From contig JABDLQ010000094.1 of the NCBI GenBank assembly GCA_013002925.1, positions 1-18,040 on the forward strand: DNA of 18,040 nucleotides. The letters run 5' to 3'. Shown here piece after piece: positions 8,544 to 15,673 of this stretch. The position numbers and the translations under genes are program-made. Source of the DNA: Gammaproteobacteria bacterium (GTDB taxonomy: Bacteria > Pseudomonadota > Gammaproteobacteria > Steroidobacterales > SZUA-146). The notes beneath the pieces are model-generated. The model saw nothing but the letters and a program-made list of their open reading frames with translations, had not been told where the DNA came from and ran no database searches. Positions within the stretch are counted from its first letter, which is position 1. Each line of letters begins with the position of its first letter.

Positions 8544-8714
8544 GCTGAGCTCGCTGTTAAGTTTACCTTGCCAAGATTAACAGCACATTGCGGCGAATTC
8601 GATAGCAGACAATCACGATTGACCCGGGAGTATTCGTATGCCGGCCGGCATTCTCGTATGCGGTGCTGCACAGGACGCAGTAACGCACCGACCTCCGAGC
8701 ACAAGTTCTCTGTT

Positions 8715-9758
8715 TTAATTAATGCCGAGGTTTCGCTGAATTTTCGGTTTGCGGAGCTTCCAGATCAAAGAATCCACGATGTAATGATGAAAATTCAGTG
8801 TTTGATAGATCACCAGCACGGACATCGTGATGGTCAGCGAAAAGATTTTACTGACGGCATCAGTAAGAATGGAAGTGAATACGTAATAAACCAGCGTAGA
8901 CAGTGTCAGGCAGGTTGCGATGTAAAGCAAAAAGCGTCCATTTTGGCTGATGGTCGATAAAAATTTCTGGGTTTCGCTGATCTTGCCATTAAAGCGGCGA
9001 TTGTTATACAGCCACACAAACAGAATGTACTGGGCATTGTGCCAGATGTTGATACTCAACCATCCATAGTCAAGATTGCGCAAATAAATATAGGCGACAA
9101 AATAGATGGCGAAATGGCTCAGCACATACGCCACGTACGGGACCGCCAGCTTGCCGGCAAGATACGCCTTCACCTGCTCGACGAGCCACAGCACCAGCAA
9201 GAAGGCCGTCACAATGTAGACCGCTGTCAATACAATATCAGCAACAGGCAGTGTTTTTACCGGCACAAACAAAAACTGTGATGGTGAACGATGCGATGCA
9301 GCCAGAATTCCGGCGATGGGTACAGCGTAGAATGCGGCGCGTCGTATTAACGGATTGCCCAATTGCTTGTCTTTGGACTTGGCAGCGTATGCTTTGGAAA
9401 TGCCTTCACTTTGGCGGGTGTAATGCCACCACTGCCAATACAGGTAGGTGGTGGTAATTGCCCACGGGCCAATCGATACACCCATCACCATCACAGCTAC
9501 CGCGACTGCGGGCAGCAGGTAAAACACCAGCGCCTTGTGTTCAATCAGGCTCTGCTTGTCAAACGCCAGCCGCGTATAGGTTGAGATCACGTGGTGGTAA
9601 CCGAGAATCCACAAATCGGCGATCAGGATCGGCATAAACAGGTTGTTGTCGTAGGTAACGAGTAAACCGGACGCAATGGCAATCACCGGAATTCCAACGA
9701 TAAAAAACACGTCAAACCGGGGGTTTCTCAACAAACCCATCGTGGTGACTGCCTGCAT
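8715..9758 (-). CDS. Polytopic membrane protein with conserved-looking histidine motifs, unknown
   Basis: 347 residues from the ATG at 9758, chosen because AAGGAA lies 6 nt before it. A longer frame to 9824 has no such site. About nine hydrophobic segments are visible, so it is an inner-membrane protein. Histidines sit in distinctive contexts at membrane edges: GYHHVIST (53-60), WWHYTRQ (110-116), IWHNAQY (238-244) and NFHHYIVD (322-329). I do not recognise a named family. The pattern is compatible with a membrane di-metal or heme-binding enzyme, or with a structural role, and no function should be assigned. It lies on the same strand downstream of the TonB-dependent receptor but about 400 nt away, so it probably has its own promoter. 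Confidence 0.8.
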   Translation of the reverse strand: MQAVTTMGLLRNPRFDVFFIVGIPVIAIASGLLVTYDNNLFMPILIADLWILGYHHVISTYTRLAFDKQSLIEHKALVFYLLPAVAVAVMVMGVSIGPWAITTTYLYWQWWHYTRQSEGISKAYAAKSKDKQLGNPLIRRAAFYAVPIAGILAASHRSPSQFLFVPVKTLPVADIVLTAVYIVTAFLLVLWLVEQVKAYLAGKLAVPYVAYVLSHFAIYFVAYIYLRNLDYGWLSINIWHNAQYILFVWLYNNRRFNGKISETQKFLSTISQNGRFLLYIATCLTLSTLVYYVFTSILTDAVSKIFSLTITMSVLVIYQTLNFHHYIVDSLIWKLRKPKIQRNLGIN

Positions 9759-10162
9759 GTTGCGTTCCTTTACTGCGCCTGGCGATTGCAATGGATTATG
9801 GAAACATACTGCAATTGCAACCATTTGCGCGTGATCCGTCTCACAAATTACCGGCCGCTGATGAGCGTTGACGGTTGCGCGACGGGTAAACAGGCCGCAA
9901 CGCTACGGCAATGCTGAACGGTGCGCTGAATTTGTGGCCTTTGTCAGTGTACCGCGACAGGCGATCTCTCGGTACAGCAGACCAGCAGTGTACCTGGCAT
10001 CCTGTGCAGAACCGGATATGGACGAATACCGGACACCCTACCGCCTGGCAACTGGCGGCACCACATCAACAATGACCGGCACAGATATGAACGAGGAGGT
10101 GGAGCGGGTCACCGCTGCTTGCCGGGCGTTTTGGACAAGCTTCAGTAAAAAAGGCGGCCCGG
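9759..10162. other. Intergenic region, no gene recognised
   Basis: 404 nt between two minus-strand genes. A run of six A at about 10147-10152, just after the receptor stop codon, reads as T6 on the minus strand and follows a GC-rich segment. It could be part of a terminator, but I could not draw a clean stem. An open frame on the plus strand (9868-10173) overlaps the receptor's 3' end and has no recognisable protein features. The promoter of the membrane-protein gene should lie here; I see no convincing boxes. Confidence 0.4.
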
Positions 10163-12448
10163 CTACAGGCTAAAGCGAAAGCCCAGCGCGTAGCTGCGGC
10201 TTTTGGCGGGGCGAGCGCCGTATGGCTGGCGGCCAACGATCGCTTTTTCACCACTCAGATTATCGACTCTGGCATAGACCGAAAGCCTGGGGCTGACCTG
10301 GTAGGCTGTAGAGATGTCCAGCAGCAGAAACTTATCGGTACGCTCGAAGTCTCCGCAGGACGCCCTGACACAAACCTCATCTACATAATTGGCGTTCAGG
10401 TAGGTACTCCAGCCTGCCTGCTCCCAGCCTAACGTCAGCAACAGCTGGTTTTTGGGAATATACGGCAACGGATCACCACGACTTACATCGCCAAAAAAAT
10501 CCGTATCGGCGATGTCACTGTCAAACTGCCCGTCCAGCCAGGAATAACTCAGTGAGACTGGCAGCGAGTAGTAACCGGACTGTGACAAGTTGTAGTTAAG
10601 TTGTAGTTCGAGACCGGCAATGCTTGCTGCATCACCGTTAAATGCCGCACCAACCTCGCAATCTGAACCTGATGAGGAGGTGCATTCACCGAGAATATTG
10701 TCGTAGTCCGTCAGAAAAACGGCGGCATCAACGCTCAGACCGGCTGTCAGGTAACGCAGACCAACCTCGTAGTTGATGCTCTGTTCTTCATCAACATCAG
10801 GCGCGTTGCTGGGCGCCGTAAAGCCTTTGTGCACACCCCCGTAAAATGCCAGTTGCTCATTGACGGCGTAGAGCGCTCCGACGCCTGGCAACCAGACGCG
10901 CGTATTGTTCTTGCGCATACTGCGCAAATTGGCATCCGACCGGCTGGCCGGGTTTACCGTGTTCGCAGGGCGGATCTCCCATCGCGTTCGCTGCTGTCGA
11001 ATATCTTCATATCGAATCCCAGGAGTGAACGCCCAGTTGCCAATACTGACACGGTCATATATGTGAAACGACAGTGCATCGGCTTCCTGAATACGGTTGC
11101 CGGCATTACCTGACAGCCCCATGTCCGCCAGTTCCAGCACCCCGTTTTTTTGGGTGTACGTGCTGTTGCGTTGCAGACGATCTTCCTCGTCTTCGTGATA
11201 GCGTATTCCCAGTTCAATTTCGTGTACAGCAGCACCGATGCTTTGCTCCCATTCAAGCCCCAGTTGTACGCCACGCGAGAAATATTCCCTGGCATTGGCG
11301 CGCAGCTGAATGGCACCGTTCGCCGTATCGCCACCATCCAGGATCGCCTGTAGCCCGGAGGCGCTCAGGTTACCAATGCCTGATCCCGTATTGACCGCCT
11401 GCACAACAGAGAACCAGCTGGTGCGAGCGAAGGTCGCCGCCGAGGTGCTGCCATCAACATCGAGTCCTTCAGTTTTGTACCAATTGCGTTTATGCCGGTT
11501 CGAATATAATGCTGCCGTGAAATCAAAACGATTCTGCACGGACGCCAGATAGCGCACGATAACCTGGTCGTGCTCGGTTTCGATGTTGTCGAGCTGCGAC
11601 GGCGCATAGCGTCGCATCGGATTGGCGGTAAAATCGGCATCCGTCAAGCCCAGATAACTTTGCTCAGAATCTTCGCTGGCATATTGCAGTTTAATATCCA
11701 GCTGGTGATAGACAGGTGCTGCCGGTGTGTTGTTCAGGCGCAGCTTTACCGTCCAGTCATCTTTATCAAGACCCGTATCGCCACCTGTCTTATCGATTGT
11801 CTGAAACCCATCACTGTCCCACAGGTGGCCTTCAACCAACCAGCCATAATGTAGCCGGTTGTCACCGTACCAGGCGTGCGCGCGGGTGGTGTGATCAGTG
11901 CCGGCTTCAACGTTCAGCACACCACTACGAATATCAGGAATCGGAGTCGACACCAGGTTTATGGCACCACCTACCGTGTAGGGTCCTTGTTTGATTGCCG
12001 AAGAGCCTTTGAGCACCTCGACCTGGTGGAGACGCCCCGCGGTCGGAAAATAGTAGGCCGACGGTGCCGAATACGGAGCCGGCGCAATCAGAACGTTGTC
12101 TTCAAGCAGCGTAATGCGACCACTGCGCTCGGTTGCAGTGCCGCGAATACTCAGGTTTGGCCGCAATCCATAACCGTCTTCGAGTTGCACCGAAATACCG
12201 GGGACATCCCGCAAGATGCGCTGAACATCTGCGTATTCGAATTTGACCAGGTGGTCTGCGTCGATGACCTGTGCAGAACCGGCGCTGTTGGCGGCATCTT
12301 CGGGGGTACCGATAATGGTGATTTCTTCCATGTTGGAAGGTACGGTTGCACCAGTAACAGGATCAGTCGGCACACTCGATGCGGCCATGGTGACCAGGTA
12401 CGAATTTGTCACCAGCAGGCAGGCGGCACAACGTATGATTTTTGACAT
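10163..12448 (-). CDS. TonB-dependent outer-membrane receptor, FecA-like
   Basis: 761 residues. A signal peptide is likely (about 1-23, basic 'MSKIIR', hydrophobic core, cleavage near AAS). A TonB box candidate EEITIIG is at 41-47. The plug domain (about 50-170) shows 'VQRILRDVPGISVQ', 'LRPNLSIRGT', 'ITLLEDNVLI', 'VEVLKGSSAI' and 'GGAINLVS', all typical plug segments. The rest is a beta-barrel of amphipathic strands ending 'YALGFRFSL'. The plug resembles iron(III)-dicitrate receptors such as FecA. With the Fur box upstream, a role in ferric-chelate import under iron limitation is likely. No fecIR-type sigma/anti-sigma pair and no FecA-type N-terminal signalling extension are present. No clear ribosome binding site precedes this ATG, so the exact start is less sure. 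Confidence 0.93.
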   Translation of the reverse strand: MSKIIRCAACLLVTNSYLVTMAASSVPTDPVTGATVPSNMEEITIIGTPEDAANSAGSAQVIDADHLVKFEYADVQRILRDVPGISVQLEDGYGLRPNLSIRGTATERSGRITLLEDNVLIAPAPYSAPSAYYFPTAGRLHQVEVLKGSSAIKQGPYTVGGAINLVSTPIPDIRSGVLNVEAGTDHTTRAHAWYGDNRLHYGWLVEGHLWDSDGFQTIDKTGGDTGLDKDDWTVKLRLNNTPAAPVYHQLDIKLQYASEDSEQSYLGLTDADFTANPMRRYAPSQLDNIETEHDQVIVRYLASVQNRFDFTAALYSNRHKRNWYKTEGLDVDGSTSAATFARTSWFSVVQAVNTGSGIGNLSASGLQAILDGGDTANGAIQLRANAREYFSRGVQLGLEWEQSIGAAVHEIELGIRYHEDEEDRLQRNSTYTQKNGVLELADMGLSGNAGNRIQEADALSFHIYDRVSIGNWAFTPGIRYEDIRQQRTRWEIRPANTVNPASRSDANLRSMRKNNTRVWLPGVGALYAVNEQLAFYGGVHKGFTAPSNAPDVDEEQSINYEVGLRYLTAGLSVDAAVFLTDYDNILGECTSSSGSDCEVGAAFNGDAASIAGLELQLNYNLSQSGYYSLPVSLSYSWLDGQFDSDIADTDFFGDVSRGDPLPYIPKNQLLLTLGWEQAGWSTYLNANYVDEVCVRASCGDFERTDKFLLLDISTAYQVSPRLSVYARVDNLSGEKAIVGRQPYGARPAKSRSYALGFRFSL

Positions 12449-12485
12449 GGAAGGGAAACCCGGGATGACTCCAGTTATTAATGCA

Positions 12486-12504
12486 AATGATAACGATTCG
12501 TATT
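12486..12504. promoter_or_regulatory. Fur box
   Basis: AATGATAACGATTCGTATT closely matches the 19-bp Fur consensus GATAATGATAATCATTATC in its hexamer-repeat form. It lies about 38-56 nt upstream of the TonB-dependent receptor start on the minus strand, the usual place for an iron-responsive operator. Iron-dependent repression of that gene is a strong inference. The dodecin gene is divergent but more than 300 nt away. Confidence 0.75.
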
Positions 12505-12826
12505 TAGTTTAGCAACCAGGCACGTCACATTATTTTAGCTACCCGGAAATGCGTAATCCGGCTGCTATTTGCTTATCCCCGGGCGCTTACCACTTATTTG
12601 CATACCGCAGGACTGGCCACTCTGTGAGTGCCCATCAACAGCATATATCATTGATATTCATGATATTAAGGGCTCTGCTACCCCCTGATCCATACATAAC
12701 ATGGCCCCGCTTATCGAACAGCGTGCGGCTTGACCTGCCCGATGCGCACTTCTAGTATCCCGAGTCCCAAATGATTTGCCGGGTTACCGGCGAAAAATTA
12801 TCTTTTTATCGTGAAGGAGTCAGATC
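12505..12826. other. Intergenic region between receptor and dodecin genes
   Basis: About 320 nt without a gene I can support. It contains a perfect 7-bp inverted repeat ATATCAT/ATGATAT (12645-12651 with 12660-12666) in an AT-rich patch, a possible operator or promoter element. AAGGAG at about 12813-12818 is the dodecin ribosome binding site. The open frame at 12549-12755 shows no protein-like features. Confidence 0.4.
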
Positions 12827-13036
12827 ATGTCAATCGCGCGCGTTACGGAAATCACCTCAGCGTCCACCAAAAGTTTTGAAGATGCTGTAAAACGCGGCAT
12901 TTCCAGAGCCTCAAAAACTCTCGACAACATTGCTGGTGCATGGGTCGAGAATCAGAAAGTCGTTGTCGAGAACGGCGAAGTCAGTGAATACCGTGTCAAC
13001 ATGAAAGTGACTTTCGTATTGAAAGACTCTAAATAG
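12827..13036 (+). CDS. Dodecin
   Basis: 69 residues, the full normal length of dodecin, a small flavin-binding protein that assembles into hollow dodecamers and buffers free flavin or FMN/CoA in the cytoplasm. The family pattern is clear: 'VTEITSASTKSFEDAVKRGI', then 'GAWVENQKVVVENG', then 'YRVNMKVTFVL'. W39 corresponds to the tryptophan that stacks on the isoalloxazine ring. A strong AAGGAG ribosome binding site precedes the ATG, and an intrinsic terminator follows 17 nt after the stop, so it is a single-gene unit. Confidence 0.96.
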   Translation: MSIARVTEITSASTKSFEDAVKRGISRASKTLDNIAGAWVENQKVVVENGEVSEYRVNMKVTFVLKDSK

Positions 13037-13053
13037 AATCATCCACTTTTTGG

Positions 13054-13090
13054 AAGCCCCGTTTACGTGAGTAACGGGGCTTTATTTTTT
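13054..13090 (+). terminator. Intrinsic terminator of the dodecin gene
   Basis: A perfect 10-bp stem AAGCCCCGTT/AACGGGGCTT (13054-13063 with 13073-13082) with a 9-nt loop is followed by TTTATTTTTT (13081-13090). This is a textbook rho-independent terminator 17 nt after the dodecin stop. Confidence 0.92.
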
Positions 13091-13146
13091 ACAAATCGAA
13101 CTACTCACGTGGTGCCTGTCAAACTGCAAAATACACCTGGAGAAAA

Positions 13147-13545
13147 ATGATGTTTAGTCACATAGGTTTGGGTGTAAATGATATTGAGAGATCAAGATCG
13201 TTTTACGATGGTGTCATGGAAGTACTCGGCTGCAATTGCCATTCTTCAAGCGATAAATGGGCAGGTTACGGAAGGCCAAGTGATAAGACTACAGGAGAAG
13301 ATTCTTTATGGATTGGAGTACCACTTGATGGACAGCCTGCCACTCATGGAAACGGAACATATGTTGCAATTAATGCTTTAAACCGGCAGATGGTTGACCA
13401 GGCGTATAAAATGGCAATTTCACTGGGTGGAGCTGACGAGGGTAAGCCTGGAATAAGAGCGGAAGCTCATCCTGACTTTTATGCTGCCTATGTCAGAGAT
13501 CCTGACGGCAACAAATTAGCATTTGTTTGTCACAAGACAAAATAA
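13147..13545 (+). CDS. VOC-fold (glyoxalase/bleomycin-resistance-like) protein, likely integron cassette gene
   Basis: 132 residues from ATG 13147 (a second ATG follows directly), with GGAG 7-8 nt upstream. Two beta-alpha-beta-beta-beta halves of the vicinal-oxygen-chelate fold are visible: 'FSHIGLGVNDIERSRSFYDGV' (3-23) opens the fold and 'AAYVRDPDGNKLAFVCHK' (113-130) closes it. H5 is at the usual first metal-ligand position. Where many family members have HVAF the sequence reads YVAI (72-75), and the final ligand Glu after DPDGN is replaced by Ala (A125), so metal-dependent catalysis is doubtful. The gene is visibly more AT-rich than its neighbours and uses AGA codons repeatedly, unlike them. 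It is followed at once by an attC-like site. VOC proteins are common integron cassette cargo. Substrate unknown. Confidence 0.9.
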   Translation: MMFSHIGLGVNDIERSRSFYDGVMEVLGCNCHSSSDKWAGYGRPSDKTTGEDSLWIGVPLDGQPATHGNGTYVAINALNRQMVDQAYKMAISLGGADEGKPGIRAEAHPDFYAAYVRDPDGNKLAFVCHKTK

Positions 13546-13646
13546 GAATAACAAGGCGTTTCAATCGGTTTCGTAACAGTTGGCCCGGTTCCGCTTCGCT
13601 CCACAGTTTAGCCAACAATGACTCACCGTTTAACGCGGCGATCGCC
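13546..13646 (+). other. attC-like integron recombination site, right end degenerate
   Basis: Starting right after the VOC stop codon, the DNA forms an imperfect palindrome in attC order. A TAACAAGGCGTTT left arm carries the R''-like AAC at 13550-13552. GCGTT (13556-13560) pairs with AACGC (13632-13636), CGG (13566-13568) with CCG (13626-13628), and GTTGGC (13579-13584) with GCCAAC (13611-13616). A central unpaired region lies at about 13585-13610. The right side reads GTTTAACGCGGCG and should continue as TTRRRY after the cleaved G; instead ATC follows at 13641. So the R' core site is lost, or the cassette sits against non-cassette DNA. No integrase or second attC is in the window. The layout matches attC sites of marine gammaproteobacterial cassettes as I remember them; this is not confirmed by a model search. 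Confidence 0.6.
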
Positions 13647-13697
13647 GCTTGCTATCTCGTGTACCAGAGCGCTGGAAGTGTTTGCTAAAAAGGCCCG

Positions 13698-14228
13698 CTA
13701 CTCGTATTTTTTTTGTCGATGGGTGATCCATCCGCCCTGTTTACGGCCACGCGGATCATGATGGGTCCAGTGAATTACGCCACCCTTGTCGTTCCACTCA
13801 TACTCGCCCCGAAACTCGACTTCATCGCCGCGACCAAGCGGAATCCGCGGCGCCAGATCAATATTATGCGCGATAAGTATCGTAATACCGTTACTCAGCC
13901 TGATCAGAAATCGTTGATGTCGGGAGCCTTCGTTATCGTCTGCCAGGGTACGAATTACCTCACCTGAGGCTTGCACCCAGACATCGGAACGCTGTTCTGT
14001 AAATGCCCTGCCGATCAGTGCAGTATCATCGGCCGCGACATCCCGGGCGCTCCCGGTATTCGCTCCGGTGGACGCTGGCGCATCTGCGCTTTGTTGCGCT
14101 GGCGGCAATGACCCACGTTCCGATGGCCCTGCTGGATCATGCCCGCGCAGATAGTCATTGCCAAAATACAATACGATAATCAGGGCAACTACGCCCAACT
14201 GGCGTAGCAAGGATTGCGGCTTTTTCAC
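13698..14228 (-). CDS. DUF3465-family protein, membrane-anchored or secreted
   Basis: 176 residues. The N-terminus (basic 'MKKPQSLLRQ', hydrophobic 11-22) is a signal anchor or uncleaved signal, placing the rest in the periplasm. A low-complexity Pro/Ser/Ala linker (about 30-62) leads to a conserved domain at about 70-176 with 'GSRHQRFLIRLSNG', 'LIAHNIDLAPRIPLGRGDEVEF' and 'GEYEWNDKGGVIHWTHHDPRG', which I recognise as DUF3465. The fold probably resembles a small beta-barrel, and the His/Trp-rich motif suggests ligand or nucleic-acid binding, but no function is established to my knowledge. It begins 25 nt before a perfect 13-bp inverted repeat, and the degenerate attC lies beyond its 3' end. 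Confidence 0.85.
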   Translation of the reverse strand: MKKPQSLLRQLGVVALIIVLYFGNDYLRGHDPAGPSERGSLPPAQQSADAPASTGANTGSARDVAADDTALIGRAFTEQRSDVWVQASGEVIRTLADDNEGSRHQRFLIRLSNGITILIAHNIDLAPRIPLGRGDEVEFRGEYEWNDKGGVIHWTHHDPRGRKQGGWITHRQKKYE

Positions 14229-14252
14229 ATGAACCTCTTCATAAACGCATCA

Positions 14253-14285
14253 ACACACACCGATCATCGCACGATCGGTGTGTGT
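14253..14285. repeat. Perfect 13-bp inverted repeat
   Basis: ACACACACCGATC (14253-14265) and GATCGGTGTGTGT (14273-14285) are exact inverted complements with a 7-nt loop. It lies between two minus-strand genes, upstream of the DUF3465 gene start (14228) and downstream of the OmpA-family gene stop (14409). No T-tract follows on either strand, so it is not a standard intrinsic terminator. An operator or a leader hairpin is as likely. Confidence 0.85.
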
Positions 14286-14408
14286 CGATAGACCGCTTCC
14301 GGTGGCTTGTCCAGATCCGGTTGACGCAGCGCATCGCGCCGGCAGATTCTTCATCTGCTCAGCGTTGCGGCACGTGATTCTGACCTTGCTGAACAAATGT
14401 GTTACTGA

Positions 14409-15068
14409 CTAGGTGATCGGTACAATCGTGATTTCCACACGCCGGTTAAGCTGCCGACCCTCTGCCGTATTGTTATCGGCAATCGGATAGGCCGAGCCCA
14501 TGCCCAGTTCCGCCAGGCGCGCCCGCTCAACATTTTTGCCTGCCAGATAGCTTGCCACGCTACGTGCACGGTTTTCCGACAGCGGTATATTGACGGCATC
14601 GCTACCGGTGTTGTCCGTATGACCGGCAACCTCGATAAATGTCTGATCATGTTCATTAAAGATTTTTGCCAGCCGGTCGAGCACCGGGTAAAACTGGCCC
14701 TTGATCTCTGCCTTGTTCACATCGAATGTGACGTTGCCAGGCATTGCCATCACGATCCGGTCACCTTGCCGCTCAAACACGATGCCGGTATTGGCAAGCT
14801 CCTGCCGGAGTTTGGCTTCCTTGACGTCCATGTAATAGCCGACACTACCGCCGGCGATCGCGCCAATTCCTGCGCCAATCAACGCCCGTTTGCGCCGCTC
14901 CCGCGCATCATCGCCGGTGATGATTCCGGCAAGGACTCCGACGCCGGCACCGATCAATGCCCCTTTTGTCGCTTTGGCAGTTTGGGTGTCACCCGTATAC
15001 GGATTAATGGTCGTGCAGGCACCGAGTACCAGGATTACTGCCAGACCGGCTGAAATAAGTCTTGTCAT
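14409..15068 (-). CDS. OmpA-family lipoprotein with glycine zipper (YiaD-like)
   Basis: 219 residues from the ATG at 15068, which has GGAG 8 nt upstream and begins a lipoprotein signal peptide. The frame is open further to 15200 but that part is unlike a protein start. The lipobox is LGAC with acylated C18 and Thr at +2, so outer-membrane sorting is expected. Two glycine-zipper hydrophobic hairpins follow (about 36-52 and 62-80: 'GALIGAGVGVLAG', 'ALIGAGIGAIAGGSVGYYM'). The C-terminal OmpA-like domain (about 105-217) keeps the peptidoglycan-binding residues D152 (GHTDNTG) and R167 (SENRARS). It should tether the outer membrane to the cell wall. Architecture matches YiaD-type lipoproteins. PdsO of sortase systems is also OmpA-like, but the gene is too far from the pdsR-like gene to assume a link. 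Confidence 0.9.
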   Translation of the reverse strand: MTRLISAGLAVILVLGACTTINPYTGDTQTAKATKGALIGAGVGVLAGIITGDDARERRKRALIGAGIGAIAGGSVGYYMDVKEAKLRQELANTGIVFERQGDRIVMAMPGNVTFDVNKAEIKGQFYPVLDRLAKIFNEHDQTFIEVAGHTDNTGSDAVNIPLSENRARSVASYLAGKNVERARLAELGMGSAYPIADNNTAEGRQLNRRVEITIVPIT

Positions 15069-15239
15069 CTTTCTGTCTCCATCGCTAAAGTGAGCGCGAA
15101 CCGGCGCTGTCGCCAACCCCGGACCGGCGCAAAGTGTTTTACTTGCGGGTTTCCTGATGTTGGCGATTGTGCCACAGTCAACGGAAACATTTACCGGCAA
15201 TTTCGGGTCTTCGATAAAGCACCCTGATTATTGGAAAAC

Positions 15240-15605
15240 ATGGCTAAAAAATCAGACATAGTAACCTGGGCACTGTTGATTGCCGTCTTTGTGGTAGTCG
15301 TAAACTTTGCTGAAATCCGGGAAAGGCTTGGCGGCGCGGTTGAATACGATTCCGCGGTCGCGGGTGAAGTCGTGCTGTATAGCACCGCCTGGTGCGGATA
15401 CTGCCGCAAAACCCGCCGGTTCTTTACGCGCCATGACATACCATTCATTGATCTGGATGTAGAAAAATCACCCTCTGCCCGTGCTGCCTTTGAACGCATC
15501 GGGGGCCGCGGGGTGCCTGTAGTGACGGTGGGCGATGAAATCGTCCATGGCTACAATCTTGCCCGGCTGAGAAAACTGCTGGAGTGCGCCGACTGCAGTA
15601 ATTAG
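15240..15605 (+). CDS. Membrane-anchored glutaredoxin-like protein
   Basis: 121 residues from ATG 15240; an in-frame TTG at 15231 would add three residues. A hydrophobic N-terminal segment (8-23) after 'MAKKSD' predicts an anchor with the redox domain on the periplasmic side. The domain (about 43-114) has the active site CGYC at 52-55, following 'VVLYSTAW', and the cis-proline segment GVPVV at 91-95 (P93). It should perform thiol-disulfide exchange. The CxxC is dithiol, so both monothiol and dithiol chemistry are possible. Two further cysteines sit at the C-terminus (CADC, 116-119), which could form a second dithiol. It precedes dinF by 68 nt on the same strand. Confidence 0.86.
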   Translation: MAKKSDIVTWALLIAVFVVVVNFAEIRERLGGAVEYDSAVAGEVVLYSTAWCGYCRKTRRFFTRHDIPFIDLDVEKSPSARAAFERIGGRGVPVVTVGDEIVHGYNLARLRKLLECADCSN

Positions 15606-15673
15606 TCTGATATTTTGCGGCGATCGCGCTACTGTTGAACCCTGCTCAATACGATCGCCCGGATCCTGTCACG

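Noticed and set aside
9868..10173. 101-codon plus-strand frame between two minus-strand genes
   Set aside because: No ribosome binding site, no domain or membrane pattern, and it overlaps the receptor 3' end.
12645..12666. 7-bp inverted repeat in AT-rich DNA as an operator
   Set aside because: A short AT-only palindrome is likely by chance, and it is not placed clearly relative to either flanking gene.
14409..15068. OmpA-family lipoprotein as PdsO of the sortase system
   Set aside because: The glycine-zipper and lipobox layout fits the common YiaD type, and the gene lies 2.6 kb from the regulator on the opposite strand with unrelated genes between.
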